A stretch of 7,187 bases of DNA from PVC group bacterium (GTDB taxonomy: Bacteria > Verrucomicrobiota > Kiritimatiellia > CAIKKV01 > PXCX01), in contig PXCX01000125.1 of NCBI GenBank assembly GCA_003565195.1, positions 1 to 7,187 on the forward strand, given 5' to 3'. This document shows, one piece after another, positions 1 to 5,422 of the stretch (its first letter is position 1; every line of letters begins with the position of its first letter). The position numbers and the translations under genes were made by a program. The notes below the pieces were generated by a model. It worked only from the letters and a program-made list of their open reading frames with translations. It was not told the DNA's origin and ran no database searches.

Positions 1-1216
1 CGTAGGCATCGAACCAATCAACACCGACCACCGGCTGGCGATCATCGCTCAGGGCGGCATCGTTCCATCCGGCCGCGGCATGATCTTTCATTGGCGGGGC
101 GGACGGATGCGACATGGAGTAATCGCCAGTCCTGCGTACATACTCATAAAACTCACGGTATTGCGCATTCGAGACTTCATAACGATCGATTAAAAATGGA
201 TTAACGAAGACTACCCGGAACGGAAAAGTATCGTCGTCCGACGAAGCGTCTGGGTCACCCATAAAAAAGTAACCGCCGGGAATATACACCATATCCTCAG
301 GGACATTCTCCGGCTCGGGCCGGGCCATGGGCTCTTGCGCAGCCTGATAAGCATCCATGACCCGGTGTTGCAATCGCGAGATAAAATCGAGATCCATATC
401 CAATATCTCGGTATCCATCACGTGCTCGATCCAAAAACCTAAAAAAGCGTTGATTTCGCCAAATGCCTCGTCAAAGTTTTGTTCCTCAATCAGACCACCC
501 GTCCGATCGGTCACCAAGCGGGGAACTTTTCGCGCGATGGCCCGGCGTTCGTCGCGTAATTCATCATATTTGCGGCGCGCCGCTGGATACCGATCCCAAT
601 CATCTTCTTCAATACCTTGAAATCGTTCCTCCATTTCCGACATTTCTTCGGTTACAAGTTCGTATTGCATGACAGCCGCCTGGACGAGCGTATACCATTC
701 GCCGCGAACCTTTTGCAATCCGTCCAAAACATTCTGGTATTCCGCGCGGAAGGCATCGCGACGTTCCTCGATCCAGCGGGCGTCCTCCGTCTCGGGAAAT
801 TTCGCCAGATATTCATCGAACAACGCTATAATTCCGGGGTAACGGTCCGCAGGCAGGGTGGTTTGCGGATCAAGTTCGAAACGCTCGAGAGCGGCCGCAA
901 AGTCTTCGGCAATACTCACCGGACGCACTTCGAGGACGTCCTCGCGGTTCACGCGACGCTGGGTGACAATCGTCCCGGTATCCATCCGCAACACGTATAC
1001 CGTCTCGGTTTCATCAATGATTTCGGCGCTTATCCGGCGACCGTCTTTAAGCACGAGATCAACGCGTTCAGTATCCGGCAAAAGACGCCGCGCGCTTTCC
1101 GAAAGATCATCGGCCGTAATCCGCGCGTCATCTGCGACGGCATGCAGCATGGACAGGATCAACAGCACCGGCATCACACCCCGCAAGGTAATCCATAATG
1201 TATTCATGTTTTTCAT
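1..1216 (-). CDS. Secreted SUMF1/FGE-domain protein, N-terminal part (runs off left edge)
   Basis: The frame is open from the ATG at 1216 to the window edge: 405 full codons plus one base. Residues 1-28 look like a signal peptide, with K2 and R12, a hydrophobic core VMPVLLILSML and an AVA cleavage site before D29, so the protein is probably exported. Residues 51-98 form a beta-rich segment with LVLKDGR. Residues 126-180 are helical and end in VRGEWYT, and residues 186-232 are highly charged and may form a coiled coil. From about 308 the sequence matches the opening of an FGE-sulfatase (SUMF1/EgtB/PvdO-like) domain: MVYIPGGYFFMG, then NPFLIDRYEVSNAQY, then QPVVGVDWFDAY at the edge. Family members include formylglycine-generating enzymes, but many bacterial members have other or unknown roles. 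The copper-binding cysteines would lie beyond the edge, so catalysis cannot be judged. A second in-frame ATG at 1207 is an alternative start, and neither has a Shine-Dalgarno. There is no frameshift; the T6 run at 446-441 reads through cleanly. Confidence 0.85.
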   Translation of the reverse strand, partial: MKNMNTLWITLRGVMPVLLILSMLHAVADDARITADDLSESARRLLPDTERVDLVLKDGRRISAEIIDETETVYVLRMDTGTIVTQRRVNREDVLEVRPVSIAEDFAAALERFELDPQTTLPADRYPGIIALFDEYLAKFPETEDARWIEERRDAFRAEYQNVLDGLQKVRGEWYTLVQAAVMQYELVTEEMSEMEERFQGIEEDDWDRYPAARRKYDELRDERRAIARKVPRLVTDRTGGLIEEQNFDEAFGEINAFLGFWIEHVMDTEILDMDLDFISRLQHRVMDAYQAAQEPMARPEPENVPEDMVYIPGGYFFMGDPDASSDDDTFPFRVVFVNPFLIDRYEVSNAQYREFYEYVRRTGDYSMSHPSAPPMKDHAAAGWNDAALSDDRQPVVGVDWFDAY

Positions 1217-1222
1217 GTCGGT

Positions 1223-1252
1223 ATTATAACTTAACTCGATGAAGATCGTCAA
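1223..1252 (-). promoter_or_regulatory. Sigma70-like promoter for the FGE-domain gene
   Basis: On the minus strand TTGACG (1252-1247) is followed by an 18-bp spacer and a perfect TATAAT (1228-1223). The -35 matches consensus at 5 of 6 positions. The predicted first transcribed base, seven bases past the -10, is position 1216, the A of the proposed ATG. This implies a leaderless transcript, or a 9-nt leader if the ATG at 1207 is used. The promoter lies in the 51-bp gap after yraN, so the FGE gene can be transcribed apart from guaB-yraN. Confidence 0.6.
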
Positions 1253-1260
1253 TATGCCCG

Positions 1261-1275
1261 CGCTTTCTCAAAGCG
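1261..1275 (-). repeat. Perfect 6-bp inverted repeat over the yraN stop codon
   Basis: CGCTTT and AAAGCG flank a 3-base loop, and the yraN TGA (1270-1268) falls at the top of the stem. In the yraN direction the following bases are GC-rich and then mixed, with no U-run. This is therefore not a convincing intrinsic terminator, though it could be a 3' end-stabilising or pausing hairpin just ahead of the next gene's promoter. Confidence 0.35.
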
Positions 1276-1711
1276 GAAACGGTGCATTTGAAATGGTGAA
1301 AGCGGCCTCGATATGGCGGACGACAGGCGCCTGCGGATTTTCCGGGGAACCGATCACTTCGACCACATCGAAACGGTAATATTGCGGCCGCGTCCGCAAA
1401 CGCTGCAAATAATGTCGTGCGGCGCGTGCGAGGGCATGTCGTTTACGTTGCTTGACAGCCTGTGCCGGGCGTCCGAAATCTTCATTGGCGCGGGTTTTCA
1501 CTTCGACAAAAACAAGTGTCACGCCGGTCTGCATGACCAGATCGATTTCATCGCGAGGCCCGATCCGGACCCGTCGGCTTACGGTCCGATATCCCTTGTT
1601 TTGCAATTCCGCTTCGGCCACCGATTCTCCCCAAACTCCGACGGCCAGGTGGGATGGCATCCCTTTTGCGCCGGCTAATCGCGACCCTCGCTTGAAAAAC
1701 GGCACGTTCAC
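1268..1711 (-). CDS. yraN: YraN/UPF0102 family protein
   Basis: This 147-residue protein carries the UPF0102 signature in order: GVWGES (residues 25-30), a GY strand start (40-41), DEIDLVM (54-60), LVFVEVKTR (66-74), FGRPAQAV (79-86), YYRFDVVEV (111-119) and HIEAAF (133-138). The family has a restriction-endonuclease-like fold, and its nuclease-style acidic and basic residues are present as E29, D57, E70 and K72. The biological role of YraN is not established. The usual Gly before EIDL is Asp54 here. The start is GTG at 1711-1709, overlapping the guaB TGA by four bases (GTGA), which suggests translational coupling; the nearest purine-rich stretch (GAAGGAAG) is about 16 bases upstream. A start at Met18 (1660) would give a length closer to 130 residues and is a real alternative, but it lacks a well-spaced ribosome site. 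Confidence 0.88.
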   Translation of the reverse strand: MNVPFFKRGSRLAGAKGMPSHLAVGVWGESVAEAELQNKGYRTVSRRVRIGPRDEIDLVMQTGVTLVFVEVKTRANEDFGRPAQAVKQRKRHALARAARHYLQRLRTRPQYYRFDVVEVIGSPENPQAPVVRHIEAAFTISNAPFPL

Positions 1712-3204
1712 GACTTGTAGTTGGGAGCTTCCTTCAATATTTTTACATCATGCGGATGGGCTTCACTGACGCCGGCCAGCGAAACACGCGCAAATCGGCC
1801 GCCGGCCTGAAGATCGGCAATCGTACGGCAACCACTGTATCCCAGGGCGGCGCGCAGTCCGCCGCAAAACTGGGCAACCACTTTGCCCACGGGACCGGCA
1901 TAATGCACGATCCCTTCAACGCCCTGCGGGACCAGATCGTCGAAATGACTGTCTGCCTGCCCGTATCGTTCGCGATTCGCCAAGCCTTCTTTCATGGCCG
2001 CCAAACTACCCATACCGCGATACACCACGTATTGGCGTCCCTGGTGGATTATTTTCTCACCCGGGCTCTCGTCGGTTGCGGCCAATTGACTCCCCATCAT
2101 CACCGTATTCGCCCCGGCGGCAAGGACTTTGGGGACATCGCCTGAATGGCGGATGCCTCCGTCAGCGATAATGGGCAACGATCCTTCCAGGGCACGCGCG
2201 CAATCGTAAACCGCTGTAATTTGAGGCATCCCGACCCCGGCAACCACGCGCGTGGTACAAATCGAACCGGGCCCGATGCCGACTTTAACGGCATGCGCGC
2301 CGGCATCCCGCAAGGCCAGGGCCGCCTCGCCGGTCGCGATATTGCCGGCGATAATATCCAGATCGGGATAATGTTGCGCCGTCCATCGGATCATTTCGAT
2401 CACACCCTTGCTATGGCCATGAGCGGTATCGACAACCACCAGATCGACATCCTCGCTGGCCAGCGCTTCGACGCGTTGCTGATCGCCGGGACCGATAGCG
2501 GCGCCTACCCGCAAACGATGCCGGTCATCACGATTAAACAACGGTTCCTGGCGCTCAACCAAAGTACGCACGTCGGAATAACTGTATAATCCGACCAGTT
2601 TGCCATTTTTATCGGTCAACGGCAATTTGCCGACCCGATGGTTACGCATAATCTCGTAAGCTTCCAGCAAGGTCGTTTTGGGCGGCGCCGTGATGACCTC
2701 GCGGGTCATAACATCGGCCACCCGCACACTGGTATCACTGGCAAACTTGATATCGGTGGAAGTTAAAATACCGACCACCAAACCCTGCGCATCGCAAATC
2801 GGGAACCCGCTGAAGCCATACCCTTTACGATCCTTGGTTTGCTGGATATGGCCAAGCGTATCGTTTGCCAGAAACACCACCGGATCACTGATCAGACCAT
2901 TCAAGTGATGTTTAACGACGGCCACCTGTTGGGCCTGGCGGCGAGCCGTCATGTTCTTGTGAATGACACCTATTCCGCCCTGCATGGCCATGGCGATCGC
3001 CATCCGGCTTTCCGTAACCGTATCCATGGCCGCGCTGACAAACGGGATATTCGTGTCGATCCGTGTCGTCAAACGGCTGCCAATACACGCTTCATGCGGC
3101 AGGAAATCGGCATAATTGGTCACCAGCGTCACATCATCGAAAGTCAACCCTTCGAAGGGATAGTGTTCCATAAACCGGCGGATATGTTGGTTGGGAATCA
3201 TCAT
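1708..3204 (-). CDS. guaB: Inosine-5'-monophosphate dehydrogenase
   Basis: This 498-residue cytosolic enzyme oxidises IMP to XMP with NAD+, the first committed and usually rate-limiting step of GMP synthesis. The N-terminal part of the barrel shows LTFDDVTLV (20-28), PFVSAAMDTVTE (54-65) and GGIGVIHKN (76-84). A Bateman module of two CBS domains occupies about residues 105-217; in the family this is where purine nucleotides regulate activity. The catalytic half has DTAHGHS (259-265) for NAD contact, the loop GIGPGSICTTR (309-319) with nucleophile Cys316, ADGGIRHSGD (347-356), YRGMGS (395-400) and the flap Arg413-Tyr414. The tail EAHPHDV and KEAPNY is typical. Length is slightly above the usual 485-490 because of the N-terminus. 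AAGG (3213-3210) sits 5 bases before the ATG at 3204 and 8 before the adjacent ATG at 3201; Met12 (3171) is a further possibility. All key residues are intact. Confidence 0.97.
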   Translation of the reverse strand: MMIPNQHIRRFMEHYPFEGLTFDDVTLVTNYADFLPHEACIGSRLTTRIDTNIPFVSAAMDTVTESRMAIAMAMQGGIGVIHKNMTARRQAQQVAVVKHHLNGLISDPVVFLANDTLGHIQQTKDRKGYGFSGFPICDAQGLVVGILTSTDIKFASDTSVRVADVMTREVITAPPKTTLLEAYEIMRNHRVGKLPLTDKNGKLVGLYSYSDVRTLVERQEPLFNRDDRHRLRVGAAIGPGDQQRVEALASEDVDLVVVDTAHGHSKGVIEMIRWTAQHYPDLDIIAGNIATGEAALALRDAGAHAVKVGIGPGSICTTRVVAGVGMPQITAVYDCARALEGSLPIIADGGIRHSGDVPKVLAAGANTVMMGSQLAATDESPGEKIIHQGRQYVVYRGMGSLAAMKEGLANRERYGQADSHFDDLVPQGVEGIVHYAGPVGKVVAQFCGGLRAALGYSGCRTIADLQAGGRFARVSLAGVSEAHPHDVKILKEAPNYKS

Positions 3205-3263
3205 GAGTGCCTTTTTCGGTGAACCTACACGTTTTTGGGTGGATTTTTTCCGTAGAGAAATCT

Positions 3264-3291
3264 TTGATTACTATTAGTCAGCGATTATAAA
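3264..3291 (+). promoter_or_regulatory. Candidate distal speA promoter (P1)
   Basis: TTGATT (3264-3269), a 16-bp spacer and TATAAA (3286-3291) on the plus strand predict initiation near 3298 and a leader of about 210 nt. The -10 shares the self-complementary TTATAA with the opposing guaB -10, so the two promoters may exclude each other. Confidence 0.35.
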
Positions 3292-3312
3292 CCGACCTTA
3301 TCGTTAATGCAA
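3284..3312 (-). promoter_or_regulatory. Candidate guaB promoter
   Basis: On the minus strand TTGCAT (3312-3307), a 17-bp spacer and a perfect TATAAT (3289-3284) predict initiation near 3277. This gives a leader of about 73 nt before guaB. An A/T-tract tandem repeat lies directly upstream of the -35 and could act as an UP element. The -10 overlaps a plus-strand -10 for speA. Confidence 0.5.
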
Positions 3313-3316
3313 TCGC

Positions 3317-3336
3317 AAAAAACAACAAAAAACAAC
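3317..3336. repeat. Two perfect tandem copies of a 10-bp A-tract unit
   Basis: AAAAAACAAC occurs twice back to back (3317-3326 and 3327-3336). Relative to the predicted guaB start near 3277 it spans about -40 to -59, the usual place of an UP element bound by the RNA polymerase alpha C-terminal domain. The in-phase 10-bp period could also introduce intrinsic bending. Confidence 0.7.
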
Positions 3337-3384
3337 GACGGCAGAATCAAGATAACCGAATGGCTGCGGGAACTTGGTTCCTTC

Positions 3385-3413
3385 TTGACAAAATCCTGAC
3401 TTGGTTGCATGCT
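3385..3413 (+). promoter_or_regulatory. Candidate proximal speA promoter (P2)
   Basis: A perfect -35 hexamer TTGACA (3385-3390) is followed at 17 bp by CATGCT (3408-3413), which keeps only three consensus bases. Initiation would fall near 3420, leaving a leader of about 90 nt. A perfect -35 with a poor -10 is typical of activator-dependent or chance sites, so this is weaker than P1 at the -10 and better at the -35. Confidence 0.3.
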
Positions 3414-3456
3414 AAGAACAGCACGGAGCTAACGGGAACTGCGGGCGAGGCATCGC

Positions 3457-3470
3457 TTTCCCTTCGGAAA
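3457..3470 (+). other. Small hairpin in the speA leader
   Basis: TTTCC (3457-3461) and GGAAA (3466-3470) pair around a CTTC loop, about 40 bases before the speA ATG. It is not followed by a U-run and does not cover the start codon. It may be a minor mRNA structure with no function. Confidence 0.25.
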
Positions 3471-3508
3471 CAAGACAATCACAGGCTCACAAACGGCACT
3501 TTAATACG

Positions 3509-5422
3509 ATGCAACAAGACGTCCTGACACGCTGGACCTGCGAACAGGCGGCGGAACTTTACGGTATCCGCAACTGGGGTGGTGGTTACTTCGATATATC
3601 CCCGGACGGCGACGTAGTGGTGTGCCCGCGCGGCAAAGGCAGCGACGTATCGGTCCGTCTGCTGGATCTGATCAAGGAATTGCGCGACCGCAATCTCGAC
3701 ATGCCGGTGCTTATCCGTTTTGCGAACATACTGGAAGCGCAACTGGATTATTTATACAGCAGCTTCGAGCGAGGTATCCGCGAGGCAAATTATCGAGGAA
3801 TTTACCGGGGTGTTTTCCCGGTTAAAGTCAATCAACAATGTGATGTGGTCAGCGATATTGCCCGTCTGGGTCGGAAGTATCATCATGGCTTGGAAGCCGG
3901 CAGCAAGGCCGAGTTTTTAGTTGCGGCATCATTGCTGGACGATCCCGAGGCGCTTTTAATTTGCAACGGCTACAAGGATGAGGAATACATTGACTTGGCA
4001 TTACGTTCGCTGAAAATGGGTTTAAACGTGGTGCTGGTCATTGAAATGCCAAATGAACTGGGTTTGATCATGGCACAGGCGCGCCGCCTGAAAGTCCGGC
4101 CCCGGCTTGGCGTGCGCGCCAAACTGGCCAGCCGGTCCGGCGGCCACTGGGACGATTCCGGCGGCGATCGCGGGAAATTCGGAATGGATAGCTCGCAGAT
4201 ATGCAGCCTGATCGACACGTTACGGAAACAGCATATGCTCGATTGTTTGCATCTGCTGCACTATCATCTCGGCAGCCAGATTGTCGATATCCGGCGTGTC
4301 CGTAATGCCGTCCGCGAAGCCGGCCGGATTTATGTCGAGCTGGTACGCGAGGGCGCCGCCATGGAGATTCTGAATGTCGGCGGCGGACTGGCGGTTGATT
4401 ACGACGGTTCACACACCAATTTCGCGAGCAGCCGCAACTATTCTACTCCGGAATACGCGGCGGATGTGGTTGAAGGCATCATGCAGGTCTGCGATGATGC
4501 CGGGATCGAGCATCCGATGATCGTCAGCGAATCGGGTCGCGCGACGGTATCGCATCATAGCGTACTGTTGTTCAACATCCTGCATACCCGCAAGTTCGAA
4601 CCTCCCGGGATTCCCGCCGAACTGCCCGATAACTGTAATGAGATGGTGGTTAACATGCTGGAATGTTCCAAGGGATTAACGCCTCGCAATGTGCAGGAAA
4701 TGTACCACGATGCCGTGTATTATCGTGATGAGATCCGTGTCCGGTTCCTGCATGGCGATGCATCGCTGCGCGAACGATCGCTGGCGGAAACGATTTTCTG
4801 GCATGTGATTTACCGGATTTGGAACATCATCAAGAACCGGAAATATATACCCGATGAAATGGAGGGACTTGGAACGGCGCTGGCCGATTTGTATTACGGT
4901 AATTTCAGCGTGTTCCAATCGCTGCCGGACGCCTGGGCGATCGACCAATTATTTCCGGTCATGCCGATTCACCGCCTCAAACAACCCCCAAAACAACAGG
5001 CTATTCTGGCTGACATCACCTGCGACTCCGACGGCAAACTCGATACCTTCATTGATTTGCATGACGTCAAACGCACTTTACCGTTGCATCCGCTTGACGA
5101 CGAGGAATACTTTCTGGGCGTTTTTCTCGTCGGCGCCTACCAGGAAGCGGTCGGCAACATGCATAATTTGCTCGGCAACACCAACGTGTTGCATGTCCGC
5201 ATGGATAACAACGGACAGATTGAATTCGCGAAAGAAATCGCGGGCGACAGTGTGACCGAGGTGTTGAACTATGCCGAGTATGACTGCCGCGATATGATGC
5301 GCCGGATTCGCATCCTGGCGGAGGCCGCGGTCCAGGAAAGCCGTATTTCCAGCAAGGAAAAGGGGCGGACGCTAAAGATATTCGAAGCCGGTTTGCGAGG
5401 TTACACCTATTTCGAACGCTGA
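3509..5422 (+). CDS. speA: Biosynthetic arginine decarboxylase
   Basis: This 637-residue PLP enzyme of fold type III converts arginine to agmatine and CO2, the entry to putrescine and spermidine via agmatine. The opening YGIRNWGGGYFDI matches the SpeA N-terminus. The PLP lysine is K106 in FPVKVNQQ (103-110). Other signatures are HGLEAGSKAE (126-135), CNGYKDEEYI (152-161), LGVRAKLAS (200-208), HYHLGSQ (251-257), the glycine loop NVGGGLAVDYDG (289-300) and SESGRA (340-345). NFSVFQSLPDAWAIDQLFP (465-483) comes next, then DITCDSDGK (502-510) with the active-site Cys505 and GAYQEAVGNMHNLLG (542-556). The C-terminus FEAGLRGYTYFER is typical. E. coli SpeA is a little longer (658). The start is fixed by elimination: the frame is open back to a TAA at 3413, but there is no ATG, GTG or TTG before 3509. 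No Shine-Dalgarno is visible upstream, which is odd for a housekeeping gene. The E. coli enzyme is partly periplasmic, but no signal peptide is seen here. Confidence 0.96.
   Translation: MQQDVLTRWTCEQAAELYGIRNWGGGYFDISPDGDVVVCPRGKGSDVSVRLLDLIKELRDRNLDMPVLIRFANILEAQLDYLYSSFERGIREANYRGIYRGVFPVKVNQQCDVVSDIARLGRKYHHGLEAGSKAEFLVAASLLDDPEALLICNGYKDEEYIDLALRSLKMGLNVVLVIEMPNELGLIMAQARRLKVRPRLGVRAKLASRSGGHWDDSGGDRGKFGMDSSQICSLIDTLRKQHMLDCLHLLHYHLGSQIVDIRRVRNAVREAGRIYVELVREGAAMEILNVGGGLAVDYDGSHTNFASSRNYSTPEYAADVVEGIMQVCDDAGIEHPMIVSESGRATVSHHSVLLFNILHTRKFEPPGIPAELPDNCNEMVVNMLECSKGLTPRNVQEMYHDAVYYRDEIRVRFLHGDASLRERSLAETIFWHVIYRIWNIIKNRKYIPDEMEGLGTALADLYYGNFSVFQSLPDAWAIDQLFPVMPIHRLKQPPKQQAILADITCDSDGKLDTFIDLHDVKRTLPLHPLDDEEYFLGVFLVGAYQEAVGNMHNLLGNTNVLHVRMDNNGQIEFAKEIAGDSVTEVLNYAEYDCRDMMRRIRILAEAAVQESRISSKEKGRTLKIFEAGLRGYTYFER

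Larger units (their letters stand above)
3205..3508. other. 304-bp divergent intergenic region between guaB and speA
   Basis: This is the only stretch over 300 bases without an assured gene. It holds the guaB promoter, two candidate speA promoters, the 10-bp A-tract tandem repeat and an 8-bp direct repeat ACTTGGTT (3372-3379, 3399-3406) on either side of the P2 -35. It also has a small hairpin TTTCC-CTTC-GGAAA (3457-3470). Two short unproven plus-strand leader ORFs, of 30 codons (3307-3399) and 55 codons (3360-3527), begin here. I recognise no riboswitch class, tRNA or intrinsic terminator. Confidence 0.7.

Noticed and set aside
431..450. Possible frameshift splitting the FGE-domain gene at the T run
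   Set aside because: Counting the run gives exactly six T, and the minus-strand frame continues unbroken from 1216 to the window edge into a recognisable FGE domain, so the gene is intact in the zero frame.
617..1198. 193-codon plus-strand open frame opposite the FGE-domain gene
   Set aside because: It lies wholly antisense to a well-supported coding frame, has no recognisable domain or ribosome site, and reads as the low-information complement of that gene.
1261..1275. Inverted repeat at the yraN stop as a Rho-independent terminator
   Set aside because: The stem is only 6 bp and there is no U-tract in the yraN direction.
3416..3508. N-terminal extension of speA or a riboswitch in its leader
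   Set aside because: The frame is open from 3416 but has no start codon before 3509, and apart from one 5-bp hairpin I see no conserved riboswitch core.
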